Of a stretch of DNA of 64,000 nucleotides, positions 18,781-26,776 are shown piece after piece. Source of the DNA: Nitrospira sp. (lineage in GTDB: Bacteria > Nitrospirota > Nitrospiria > Nitrospirales > Nitrospiraceae); assembly GCA_020846195.1 (NCBI GenBank), contig JADLEJ010000050.1, positions 1 through 64,000 on the forward strand, given 5' to 3'. The notes beneath the pieces are model-generated. The model was not told where the DNA came from. It saw only the letters and a program-made list of their open reading frames with translations, and ran no database searches. The position numbers and the translations under genes are program-made. Position 1 is the stretch's first letter; every line of letters begins with the position of its first letter.

Positions 18781-19527
18781 TCAACTGGAGCGAAGCTGCC
18801 GGTCCTCCAGCCGCAGCAACCCGGCCTTCACATCCCGCTCGGCCTGCCCATAGCGTGCCGGCGTGCCGACATCGGACCAATATCCCTTCAAATCATAGCC
18901 CAACAGCGGTTCGCCCCGTTCAATCGCGGCCACATAGGGATCGATAATCGATGACGCCACTTCTTTCGGAACATCCCGCAACAACCTAGAGTGCAGAATG
19001 TGGATGCCGGCAAACATGCGCGGCAGCGTCGGCGCAGCCTGGTCCGCCAGTCCTTTCCCATTGATCCGAACAATGCGATCGCCCGCTCCGACTTCGACGA
19101 GTCCCCAGGCCGCCGCATCGGGATCTTCCCGCAGCACCAGCGTCGCCAGCGCCTTGCGCTCATAGTGGAAGGCCCACAACGCCGCGAGATCCAGATCGAA
19201 CAGCGTATCGCCGTTCAAAATCAACACCGGTTCATTGGAGAAATACCGCTCGGCCTGCTTAATCCCTCCGCCCGTCCCCAGAATGATGGGCTCGTGCGAA
19301 TAGAGCAGGCGCAACCCGAATTGCGCGCCGCTCCCCAGCGCCTGCTCGATCATCGGGCCCAGATGGTGCAGATTGATGACGACGTCGCGAAATCCGTGGC
19401 GCTTCAGCAGCAACAGATTCCACACAATCAGCGGCGTGCCGGCAACCGGAAGCAGGGGTTTGGGAATCGTGTTCGTCAGCGGCCTAAGGCGGGTTCCGAA
19501 ACCCGCCGCGAGAATCATGGCTTTCAT
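18781..19527 (-). CDS. Sugar-1-phosphate nucleotidyltransferase (MurU-like)
   Basis: A 248-residue nucleotidyltransferase: start MKAMILAAGFGTRLRPLT contains the canonical nucleotide-binding GxGTRLxPLT loop, followed by KPLLPVAGTPLI, 'GGGIKQAERYF' and 'LILNGDTLFDLD' metal-binding motif. The C-terminal 'GYWSDVGTPARYGQAERDV' is the usual end of short NDP-sugar pyrophosphorylases. Together with the adjacent upstream kinase (AmgK-like) it forms the pair that in pseudomonads converts MurNAc to UDP-MurNAc via MurNAc-1-phosphate, bypassing de novo synthesis. The MurU assignment rests on that pairing; a mannose-1-phosphate guanylyltransferase activity is the main alternative. Start 19527 chosen so the loop begins at residue 8. 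Confidence 0.75.
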   Translation of the reverse strand: MKAMILAAGFGTRLRPLTNTIPKPLLPVAGTPLIVWNLLLLKRHGFRDVVINLHHLGPMIEQALGSGAQFGLRLLYSHEPIILGTGGGIKQAERYFSNEPVLILNGDTLFDLDLAALWAFHYERKALATLVLREDPDAAAWGLVEVGAGDRIVRINGKGLADQAAPTLPRMFAGIHILHSRLLRDVPKEVASSIIDPYVAAIERGEPLLGYDLKGYWSDVGTPARYGQAERDVKAGLLRLEDRQLRSS

Positions 19528-19533
19528 GAACAA

Positions 19534-19619
19534 GTCCTACGCGCTGAACGATTAGGTGCTGAGTAATGGAAGGACCGAAGTGTCTGGCTCAACGCTCAGC
19601 ACTTTGAGGCCGGCACTGC
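19534..19619 (+). repeat. Heptad-like intergenic repeat
   Basis: The gap between the two cell-wall recycling genes shows GTGCTGAG paired with CTCAGCAC and a loose 7-bp periodicity (GGCTCAA, CGCTCAG, CACTTTG). It resembles the heptamers at 17016 and 23563 in composition. No gene is visible here. Confidence 0.35.
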
Positions 19620-20723
19620 TCACTGCAATTCAGGCACATAGGGCGTGAGATGCTTGCGGAGCGGCGCGAGCTCCGGATAGTGCTGGAGATTCCGTTTGAC
19701 ATAGCCCAGCACGCGCGGAATATCCGCCAGGAATTTGGGGTTCCCCTTTACCCGGTCGATGTACACAAACCGTCCGGCCGCTTTCATATTCCGCTGGATG
19801 CTCGTGAGATCGAACAACCGCCGGAAGGCGTCGCGGTTGGTCCAGACCTGCCGGTGCTCGGCCAGCTGATCGAGATAATAATTCACCAACCGGTCCACCA
19901 GCGGCTCATCGAGGGCGATATAGGCATCGCGCAGCAGCGACGCCAGATCGTAGGTCGCAGGGCCCATCAACGCGTCTTGAAAATCGATGACGCCCAAGCG
20001 CAGTCCATCGACCATCAGATTGCGCGAATGATAGTCGCGATGGGTGAACACCCGCGGCTGGCCCGCCAGATGCTCGGAGATCTTCTCGAACTCTCCGCGA
20101 ATGGCCGTCCAATCCTCCGAGCACATCGGCTTGCCCTGGCGCGCCACGATGCCGTATTCCAGAAAGTGATCGAACTCCCACATCAGCAGCGGCACATCGA
20201 AGCTCCGGTGAAACGCCAGACAGCCGGGATCGGCCGGCGACGTCGCCTTCACCTGCATTTGCACCAGCACCTTGACCGCCTGCTTGTAGCGCGCCTCCAG
20301 GCTCGGCGCATCGGCTCCACGCACCGCTTCGGCCAGCGTCAGATCGCCGAAATCTTCGAGATACAGCAACCCCGCAGCCTGATCGTAATGATGCAGCGCT
20401 GGAACCGACACCCCGGCCTTTCCGAGATGCGACAGGATATTCAGAAACGGCAGCTCAGTGATTTGATGCAACGCGCCGCTAACCGCTTCTTCCGATTGCT
20501 TAAACCCCTCCGGCTCCGCCAATTGCATGAGAATCACCGACTGAGGAGGCCCGCCGGCCAGGACCGCGCGGAAGTACCGCCGATTCGAGGCGTCTCCGGG
20601 CAGCGGCTGAAGCTCACGCAAAACCAGCCCGGGACTCAGTCGCGATTCGATGGTGCGAGCGACGAGGGCTCGATCAGGCGGTGCGAGCGGCGCTTTGGGT
20701 GGAGCTGGATTCGCAGTAGTCAT
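19620..20723 (-). CDS. AmgK-like amino sugar kinase (APH family)
   Basis: A phosphotransferase of the aminoglycoside/choline kinase fold, about 367 residues. The catalytic loop is visible in FTHRDYHSRNLMV (HxDxxxxN) and the metal-binding Asp in LGVIDFQDALMGPATYDLASLL; the N-terminal nucleotide region includes 'GDASNRRYFR'. The sequence layout is that of AmgK, which phosphorylates MurNAc/GlcNAc at the anomeric carbon in peptidoglycan recycling. The downstream nucleotidyltransferase on the same strand supports this. Start 20723 was preferred to 20768 because a TATAAT promoter lies just before it. The two genes are separated by 92 nt. Confidence 0.75.
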   Translation of the reverse strand: MTTANPAPPKAPLAPPDRALVARTIESRLSPGLVLRELQPLPGDASNRRYFRAVLAGGPPQSVILMQLAEPEGFKQSEEAVSGALHQITELPFLNILSHLGKAGVSVPALHHYDQAAGLLYLEDFGDLTLAEAVRGADAPSLEARYKQAVKVLVQMQVKATSPADPGCLAFHRSFDVPLLMWEFDHFLEYGIVARQGKPMCSEDWTAIRGEFEKISEHLAGQPRVFTHRDYHSRNLMVDGLRLGVIDFQDALMGPATYDLASLLRDAYIALDEPLVDRLVNYYLDQLAEHRQVWTNRDAFRRLFDLTSIQRNMKAAGRFVYIDRVKGNPKFLADIPRVLGYVKRNLQHYPELAPLRKHLTPYVPELQ

Positions 20724-20732
20724 ACGCGGCGG

Positions 20733-20762
20733 ATTATACAGAGCGATCTCACGATTTGTCAC
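20733..20762 (-). promoter_or_regulatory. Sigma-70 promoter candidate for the AmgK-like gene
   Basis: On the minus strand GTGACA (20757-20762) and a perfect TATAAT (20733-20738) are separated by 18 bp. Only 9 bp separate the -10 box from the ATG at 20723, so transcription would start at or within a base or two of the start codon; there is no Shine-Dalgarno in that gap. The box lies just after the stop of the VanZ gene. Confidence 0.5.
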
Positions 20763-20780
20763 GAACACCGCACGAATCTG

Positions 20781-21215
20781 TCAACGCAGACGGACTGCGG
20801 AAAGAACGCGCGTGGGCCAGCTCATTCCATACCACCGGCGAGCCGCCACCGCCCCCAGCACTGAGCCCGTCGCGTCCGCGAGCCAATCCTGCCAGCCGGC
20901 TTCGCGGAACGGCACGAACATTTGGTGCACTTCGTCGGTCACCCCATACAGCGACGCCGCCACAATCGCGAAGAGCGCCGCGCGAGCCGCCACCGCCTCC
21001 GTCGCGCCCCAACGAAACGCCCGATAGCACAACCCGCCAAGCCCCGCATACTCCAGCGCATGCAGCACTTTGTCGTTCACCTCACCGAACAATGACGGCA
21101 GATCGTCGTCCGGATGCGATTGCGCCGACAGATAAAAGATCAATCCCGCGTAGACGGCCACTGGCCCCCAATAAACGACCGCGCGCCGCCATCCCGTTTC
21201 TCCGGCCCGATCCAT
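20781..21215 (-). CDS. VanZ-family membrane protein
   Basis: A 144-residue protein of the VanZ family. The pattern LIFYLSAQSHP after a first membrane span, DKVLHALEYAGLG with the conserved His in the second, and VTDEVHQMFVPFREAGWQDWLADATG at the end are diagnostic; four membrane spans are expected. The start at 21215 is the Met before the first hydrophilic turn; the track ORF to 21329 would add 38 residues that run into the divergent GH57 gene. Function in most bacteria is unclear. It precedes the AmgK-like gene on the same strand, with a promoter between. Confidence 0.82.
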   Translation of the reverse strand: MDRAGETGWRRAVVYWGPVAVYAGLIFYLSAQSHPDDDLPSLFGEVNDKVLHALEYAGLGGLCYRAFRWGATEAVAARAALFAIVAASLYGVTDEVHQMFVPFREAGWQDWLADATGSVLGAVAARRWYGMSWPTRVLSAVRLR

Positions 21216-21294
21216 CACGATACAAACTCCTCTGTTCGTTGCGCCTCTCGCACCCCTGTGCCATACTTCAAAAAACGAGAGATTGCACGCTCCA

Positions 21295-23502
21295 ATGAAA
21301 AACGCCCACGTCTGCTTCGTCTGGCACATGCACCAGCCCTACTACACCGACCCGATTACGGGAACGGCGAGTATGCCCTGGGTGCGCCTCCATGCTACCA
21401 AAGCCTATTTCGATATGGCCTATCTGCTGGAGAAATTCCCAGCGGTCAAGGCCACGTTTAACTTCACGCCATCGTTACTACTCCAGCTTCAGGAAATCGG
21501 CAACGGTACCGTGCGCGATCTCTTCCTCGAACGAGCCCAGCGGCCCGCCGCGGAATTGACGCCGGAGGAACAAGCCTTCCTGATCCGGCACTTCTTCTCG
21601 GCCAACTGGGCCACGATGGTGCGCCCCTTCGCGCGCTACCACGAACTGCTGGTGAAACGCGGCCCCGATGTCTCGGGGCCGGATCTCGCCAAGGTCGCCC
21701 GCCAGTTTTCAACGCAGGATTTTCTGGACTTGCAAGTCTGGCACAACCTGGCTTGGTTCGGGTACGGGCCGCTCCAGCGCTATCCGCGCCTGGCGGCGCT
21801 CCGCAGCAAAAACCGCAGCTTCACCGAAGACGACAAACACGAAGTGCTCGCCCTGCAGCGCGTCGCGATTCAAGAGATCGTCCCGCTCTACCGCCAGCTG
21901 CTCGACCGGGGGCAGATCGAATTGACCACCACCCCGTTTTTCCACCCGATCCTGCCGCTCGTCATCGATACGGATATCAACCGCCGGGCGCGTCCCGACC
22001 TGCCATTGCCCTCCCGGTTTCGCGCGCCCGAAGATGCGGACATACAGCTTCAGCGAGCCGTCGATTTTCACCGCAAGACCTTCGGCCAGCCGCCGGTCGG
22101 GCTCTGGCCGTCGGAAGGATCTGTCTGCCCCGAACTGCTTCCGCTGGCTCACCAAGCCGGACTCCGCTGGCTGGCGACCGACGAGGGCATCCTCGCCCGT
22201 TCGTTCGAATTGAGCAACCGCCCCTGGTACCGGCACACGGATCTCTATCAAGCCTACCGCGCGGGAGAGTCCGGCCGAAACATGACAATGGTCTTTCGCG
22301 ACCGCGATATTTCCGATGCCTTCGGGTTTGTGTACCACAAAACCAACCCGGACTCGGCCGCGGACGATGTGCTCCGCCGCCTCCGAAACATTATCCATAA
22401 CGCGCCTCAGGATCAGATCCTCATCCCCATCATTCTCGATGGCGAAAACCCCTGGGAGCATTACCACGACGGCGGCGAGCAGTTCCTCTCGCGCCTCTAT
22501 CGCGCGTTCACCGCCCATGAATTAGATCAAGAATATGCCGTCCAGCTGACCGCCTCCACCATGTCGGAAGGCCTCGCCGCGGCGCCACCCACCCAGCACC
22601 TGCCCGCCCTCCACTCAGGCTCCTGGATCAATCAGGACTATAAAATCTGGATCGGGCATCAGGAAGACAACCGCGGCTGGGACCTCCTCGGCCATACCCG
22701 CACCCGCCTCGTGGAAGTCGCCCCAACCTTGCCGGCGGACCGCGCAGAGTCGGCCTGGCAAGAACTCTATGCCGCCGAAGGCAGCGACTGGTTCTGGTGG
22801 TACGGCGACGATTTCGACACCGACTACAAGCAGGAGTTCGACCGGCTCTTCCGCACCCATTTGCGCAACGTCTGGCTCTTCATGGGCCTCACGCCTCCCG
22901 ATCGATTGAACCAGCCGATCTGCATGCTGACCCAGCAAGCCGCGGCGGCAGACCGCGTCACGCAGCCGGTCACCATCCTCACCCCCACGATCGACGGCCT
23001 GGTGACGGATTTTTTCGAATGGCGCGGAGCCGGAACGATTGCGACGCAGCCGCCGCTAGGAGCCATGTGGAAAGCCGAAGGGTTGTTCACCGCGATCTAC
23101 TTCGGCTGGAGCCACGACCATCTGCTCTTGCGGCTCGACCCGGATGACGCCGCGCAGCCGCGCCTTAACGGATTGGGAATGGAAATCACACTCCACGGAC
23201 CTCAGCACAGCTTTCGCGCATCTTGTTCGCTGGCCCCGTCCGGACCTGAGTTCTTCACCCTCTTCCAACAAGGCGAGTCGGACAGCTGGCAGGAGATTGG
23301 GCCCTATCGCTCGATTTGCCGCCGCAGCATTTTAGAGCTGGCCGTCCCGATCAAAGACCTCCATCTCGAAGCGGGACAAGAGGTGGGCCTGAGCCTCGTG
23401 ATCCTCGAACATGGGTTGGAAGCAGCCCGCTACCCGCACCATGCGCCGGCTATCGTAGCCGTGCCGGGACCGGAGTTTGAAGCGGGCCTGTGGCGAGTGT
23501 GA
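21295..23502 (+). CDS. Glycoside hydrolase family 57 protein
   Basis: A GH57 retaining enzyme of 735 residues. The N-terminal family motif HMHQPYY follows the start, the nucleophile Glu lies in GLWPSEGSV (about residue 272) and the acid/base Asp in LDGENPWEHY (about residue 381). Other family blocks are HPILPLVIDT and a C-terminal beta domain from about residue 560. The Met at 21295 (MKNAHVCFVWHMHQ) is the probable start; 21283 would add four residues. The substrate is probably alpha-1,4-glucan (glycogen); a branching or amylase activity cannot be separated here. Divergent from VanZ; galT follows. Confidence 0.9.
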   Translation: MKNAHVCFVWHMHQPYYTDPITGTASMPWVRLHATKAYFDMAYLLEKFPAVKATFNFTPSLLLQLQEIGNGTVRDLFLERAQRPAAELTPEEQAFLIRHFFSANWATMVRPFARYHELLVKRGPDVSGPDLAKVARQFSTQDFLDLQVWHNLAWFGYGPLQRYPRLAALRSKNRSFTEDDKHEVLALQRVAIQEIVPLYRQLLDRGQIELTTTPFFHPILPLVIDTDINRRARPDLPLPSRFRAPEDADIQLQRAVDFHRKTFGQPPVGLWPSEGSVCPELLPLAHQAGLRWLATDEGILARSFELSNRPWYRHTDLYQAYRAGESGRNMTMVFRDRDISDAFGFVYHKTNPDSAADDVLRRLRNIIHNAPQDQILIPIILDGENPWEHYHDGGEQFLSRLYRAFTAHELDQEYAVQLTASTMSEGLAAAPPTQHLPALHSGSWINQDYKIWIGHQEDNRGWDLLGHTRTRLVEVAPTLPADRAESAWQELYAAEGSDWFWWYGDDFDTDYKQEFDRLFRTHLRNVWLFMGLTPPDRLNQPICMLTQQAAAADRVTQPVTILTPTIDGLVTDFFEWRGAGTIATQPPLGAMWKAEGLFTAIYFGWSHDHLLLRLDPDDAAQPRLNGLGMEITLHGPQHSFRASCSLAPSGPEFFTLFQQGESDSWQEIGPYRSICRRSILELAVPIKDLHLEAGQEVGLSLVILEHGLEAARYPHHAPAIVAVPGPEFEAGLWRV

Positions 23503-23562
23503 GCGAAAGAATGTGCGCGTTGGGTGCGGCGTTTTGAGTTATGACTGTCTGAGCTGCCCGAG

Positions 23563-23590
23563 ACACTGAGAACTCGGCACTCGGAACTTC
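23563..23590 (+). repeat. Heptamer repeats before galT
   Basis: ACACTGA, GAACTCG, GCACTCG and GAACTTC form four consecutive 7-bp units directly upstream of the galT start. They share the GNACTCG pattern with the first heptamer at 17016. Confidence 0.5.
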
Positions 23591-23610
23591 TTCCATACTT
23601 CGGAGTACCT

Positions 23611-24615
23611 ATGCCTGATTTACGACGCGATCCTATTGTCGGCCGCTGGGTGATCATTTCGACCGAGCGGAACGGCCGGCCGCACGATTTTGCGCAACTG
23701 CAACCGGCCAAACCGATCTCCACCGCAATCTGCCCGTTCTGCCCCGGCCAGGAACGGCTCACGCCGAAAGAAATCATGGCCTATCGGCCGCAACCCGGCG
23801 AACCGAACTCGCCGAACTGGACCGTCCGCGTCATCCCGAATAAATTTCCCGCCTTGCAGGTCGAAGGCGACATGGGCCGCGAGGGCATCGGGTTGTACGA
23901 CCGGATGAACGGCGTGGGCGCGCATGAAGTCATCATCGAATCGCCCGTTCACAAGGACGGCCTGGCCGACCTGCCCACCAAGAAAATCGAAGACGTGCTC
24001 TGGGCCTATCGCGACCGCATGATCGATCTCAGGAAAGACCCGCGCTTCCGCTACATCTTGATCTTCAAGAACCACGGCGCGTCGGCCGGCGCCACGCTGG
24101 AACACAGCCACTCGCAACTCATCGCCTTGCCGATTATTCCGACCAGCGTCGCGGAAGAACTCGAAGGGTGCCGCGCCCACTACGAGCAAAAGGAACGCTG
24201 CATCTACTGCGACATTCTCCGGCAAGATCTGTCCGATGGCACCCGCATCGTGGCGGAGAATCCTGAGTTCCTCTGCATCACGCCCTATGCGCCACGCTTC
24301 CCGTTCGAAATGTGGATCCTTCCAAAGCGCCATGCCGCCTACTTCGAAGAGAGCCAGAAATCGCAATTCGAATTCCTGGCGCCGATCCTTTCCGAAGCCC
24401 TCCGCCGCATGGACAAGGCGCTCGGACGCCCCTCCTACAACTTCATGCTCCACAGCTCCCCGCTGCACGAAAAGACCGGCGACTTCTACCACTGGCACCT
24501 AGAGATCATCCCGAAACTCACCCAGGTGGCCGGCTTCGAATGGGGCACCGGCTTCTATATCAATCCCGTCGCGCCCGAAGAATCGACTAAGTTCTTGAGG
24601 GCCGCGGAGTTGTAA
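23611..24615 (+). CDS. galT: Galactose-1-phosphate uridylyltransferase
   Basis: 334 residues of the GalT/HIT fold. The active-site histidine triad is visible in LEHSHSQLIALP (HxHxQ, nucleophile His in the middle). A zinc site is suggested by CPFCPGQE near residue 35, and MPDLRRDPIVGRWVIIS is the standard N-terminus. The second half carries the metal/uridine region ending in HWHLEIIPKLTQVAGFEWGTG. The enzyme exchanges UMP between UDP-glucose and galactose-1-phosphate; in organisms without galactose use it may serve UDP-sugar balance or a related ADP-sugar reaction. Stands next to GH57, suggesting glycan metabolism. Confidence 0.88.
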   Translation: MPDLRRDPIVGRWVIISTERNGRPHDFAQLQPAKPISTAICPFCPGQERLTPKEIMAYRPQPGEPNSPNWTVRVIPNKFPALQVEGDMGREGIGLYDRMNGVGAHEVIIESPVHKDGLADLPTKKIEDVLWAYRDRMIDLRKDPRFRYILIFKNHGASAGATLEHSHSQLIALPIIPTSVAEELEGCRAHYEQKERCIYCDILRQDLSDGTRIVAENPEFLCITPYAPRFPFEMWILPKRHAAYFEESQKSQFEFLAPILSEALRRMDKALGRPSYNFMLHSSPLHEKTGDFYHWHLEIIPKLTQVAGFEWGTGFYINPVAPEESTKFLRAAEL

Positions 24616-24731
24616 CTCGACTATTTCACGAAGCGGTCAGGCGGGATGCCACAAAATGCAGGCCTTCTCTCTTTCACGACCCGCCTTATCTCCAAAGTCG
24701 GCGATGAAGCCGCAGTCATAAAATCGTTGGG

Positions 24732-24881
24732 ATCGATGCGATGGGAAACGTCACAAGCGCCCTCGATCCGTAGGGCAATCCGACGCTCTTCGAATACGAG
24801 CCCACGTACAATCGGCTGACGAAGAGCACCGATGCGCTGAACCAGAGCACCCGCTTCACCTACGACCCGGCGAACGGCAGG
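24732..24881 (+). pseudogene. RHS/YD-repeat protein fragment
   Basis: Frame from GAT 24735 reads DAMGNVTSALDP-stop-GNPTLFEYE and then NRLTKSTDALNQSTRFTYDP, a classical chain of YD repeats, with one in-frame TAG. Both ends break off into unrelated sequence. It is a piece of a larger RHS-type wall or toxin-delivery protein, now dead. Together with the truncated RHS gene at 29338 it brackets the accessory island. The flanking 24616-24731 and 24882-24913 hold nothing I can identify. Confidence 0.75.
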
Positions 24882-24913
24882 TCAGTGACCCTTAACTCGG
24901 TGTCCACGAAACC

Positions 24914-25063
24914 CGGGGCAGCTCAACTTTAGGTTCGAGGGACGCCCGCGCCGGCGCAACGTGGATTCCAGTCCCAGCGTGGCCGCGAGTCGTGGTTGCC
25001 ACTCGGACGCGCCAAGCGGCTGTTGGCGGTTAACGCATAAGTCAATACGCATGCCTGACCCCA
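24914..25063 (-). pseudogene. REP-associated transposase 3' end, copy A
   Basis: The minus strand reads PLGASEWQPRLAATLGLEST followed by LRRRGRPSNLK, which matches the C-terminus of REP-associated tyrosine (Y1, IS200-like) transposases ('GRPLG....W...RLGLE.TLR.RGRPRK'). The same segment recurs at 28194-28348. Both copies begin (minus strand) at TGGGGTCAGGCATGCGTATT, immediately upstream of the protein fragment. The catalytic Tyr and HUH regions are absent, so neither copy can move by itself. Confidence 0.65.
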
Positions 25064-25126
25064 CTTACGTTGCCAATATGGTGCAATTCCTACCTCGCTG
25101 GCTAGAAGAAAAGGGTTGATCAACTA

Positions 25127-25747
25127 ATGAGCGAAAAGCCAAAAGGCATGCACCATCGGATTTATCTGATGGATGCAAAACGGGACGCACGCGAAGAAGG
25201 CATTTATGTGTTGGTTTCTATAGCGATTGCCACTATCGCCTGGTTGTTAGAGTACCGCAGTATTTCATATCTATTTCTCGTAGGTGGTGGATACTTTCTC
25301 CTCCAGGTTGTCGGGGACCTTCTAGCTATTCGCCGACATAAGCACGCTATGGAGCTTGGCGCATCAAGTGAATTAGGGGAGGAGGGTGTAGACCCAGAAG
25401 AGGTCGTTCGCACCATAAGCTTTGGAACGTCTCATCCTGATATTCGAGTCACTTTCAGTCAGGCTCTTGAGAAAACGCATGCTGAGGGCATCCAACGTTT
25501 TCTCGACGCTATTGAGGGTAACAAGAGTGAGTTTCTTAATCGGTTTGAAACGTTCAAACAACTCCAGTGTAAGCACTATCCCCGCTACTCTGAATTTATC
25601 CCAGATCTCGAGATAAAGAGGATGCTCTTGCTTCCTGGAGATAGATCTGGAGAATGCCGCGCAATGATCTGGTTTTCAGGGGAGTTGGATGATGTATGGC
25701 AGGCGGATTATGAGGACGGAAGCTTTTCGGAACTCTACAGCGGGTAG
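25127..25747 (+). CDS. Hypothetical membrane protein, 206 aa
   Basis: I do not recognise a family. Two adjacent hydrophobic segments (residues about 25-42 and 46-64) form a membrane hairpin; the rest (from about residue 70) is a charged cytoplasmic domain with 'HAEGIQRFLDAIEGNKSEFLNRFE' and an acidic C-terminus (WQADYEDGSFSELY). GC content is clearly below that of the core genes, consistent with recent acquisition. It lies between transposase remnant A and the IS1595-type element. No strong ribosome-binding site is visible; AAGGG is 13 nt upstream. It may be an intact passenger of the decaying island. Confidence 0.6.
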   Translation: MSEKPKGMHHRIYLMDAKRDAREEGIYVLVSIAIATIAWLLEYRSISYLFLVGGGYFLLQVVGDLLAIRRHKHAMELGASSELGEEGVDPEEVVRTISFGTSHPDIRVTFSQALEKTHAEGIQRFLDAIEGNKSEFLNRFETFKQLQCKHYPRYSEFIPDLEIKRMLLLPGDRSGECRAMIWFSGELDDVWQADYEDGSFSELYSG

Positions 25748-25992
25748 GGTGTCCCGTCTGCGTGTCCGCGATGGGGGGCATCGACCGTTGGGGGAGTTTT
25801 TCGACAAATGAGCAAGCGGAAGCAGCATCATGACGGGTTTTCTGAGCGCTGAAATGTCTCGACATGACATGATGATGACGGGTTTTTCTTCAAAAACACG
25901 CATGTCAATACGCATGCCTGGGCGATTGTGTTGATCTTGACACTCACTATATCAGTAGCTACACTCATGCCCTCTCAACAGGGGGGTGAGAC

Positions 25993-26568
25993 ATGCTTGC
26001 TTTGCTATGGGAGTATTGGGGGACGGGGCTTTTCTGGCTCATCGCAGCAGGGTTTTCTGTGAGCGATATTCACAACCAGACGCTTCAGTTTATTTTTTGG
26101 GGGCTAGGTCTAATATTCATTATTCCTCCGCTCTGGAAGGGACTTGAGAAAATCAGCGTAATACCTGGTCACTTGAACCCATCTCCAGCTAGAACATCTT
26201 TTGATAAGAATGCTAAAAAGGTTTTCATCGCTACGGTTATGGTTCTGCTAGCATCTTGGTTTGGCTTTTTGTACTACGTCACGCGCCCCATCCCGCACCC
26301 ATTACAGACCACACCTCTTCGCAATGTGCACAATGTTACATTCACTAAAGAGGTTGTAAAAGTTGATGGAAATGCATTCTTTGACTGCACCTTCAATGAC
26401 GTTATTTTTCTATACAACGGGACAACGCATTTTCAGATAGAGAGGCCCACGATTAAGGGGAAGGTTACAATTTCAACTTCAAATTTCGAGACCAGTCATG
26501 TAATGCAATTTCTCGGATCGCTAGGTGCTTTAAAAAATGGCTTCGTAACGCAAGGGCCAGAGAACTGA
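25993..26568 (+). CDS. Cargo gene of the IS1595-type element: membrane protein
   Basis: A 191-residue protein with three hydrophobic segments (about residues 7-22, 31-47 and 75-95) followed by a soluble domain whose core reads VDGNAFFDCTFNDVIFLYNG and continues in beta-like strands. I do not know its function. SD GGTGAG lies 4 nt before the ATG. The gene sits between the left inverted repeat and the transposase of the element, so it is carried by it, transcribed toward the transposase. GC content is low (about 44 % by eye), unlike the host. Passenger genes are known in IS1595-related elements; this one is not a familiar resistance or methylase gene. Confidence 0.7.
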   Translation: MLALLWEYWGTGLFWLIAAGFSVSDIHNQTLQFIFWGLGLIFIIPPLWKGLEKISVIPGHLNPSPARTSFDKNAKKVFIATVMVLLASWFGFLYYVTRPIPHPLQTTPLRNVHNVTFTKEVVKVDGNAFFDCTFNDVIFLYNGTTHFQIERPTIKGKVTISTSNFETSHVMQFLGSLGALKNGFVTQGPEN

Positions 26569-26574
26569 ATAGGC

Positions 26575-26700
26575 TTACTGTTTCTTCTTCGTTTTTACTT
26601 TAGCGATTTTTACGAGAGGCTCTTCGTTGGTCGCAATGAGTAACTTAATAGCCTCCTCAAAGTTCAACGGATGAAGTGAAACTGGTTTGGCTTTGGGCAT
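26575..26700 (-). CDS. 41-aa companion protein of the IS1595-type transposase
   Basis: Too short for the track. ATG 26700 is preceded by GGAGG at ideal distance; the product is basic at both ends, MPKAKPVSLHPLNFEEAIKL... and a KVKTKKKQ tail. Small lysine-rich proteins with a 'PLxFEEA' core next to IS1595-family transposases are something I recall from other genomes, which supports a real gene and a role tied to the element, but the role is unknown. It lies 77 bp downstream of the transposase on the same strand and ends 7 bp from the convergent cargo gene. Confidence 0.6.
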   Translation of the reverse strand: MPKAKPVSLHPLNFEEAIKLLIATNEEPLVKIAKVKTKKKQ

Positions 26701-26776
26701 GAGACCTCCAATGGCAAGCGCATTTGCACATTCTTTGACTGATACCGCATCTGAGCACGCGATGTTGGCGGCGTGC

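Noticed and set aside
25829-25886. Direct repeat ATGACGGGTTTT seen twice before the IS1595-type element
   Set aside because: Only two short copies about 45 bp apart, no CRISPR-like regularity; likely local duplication.
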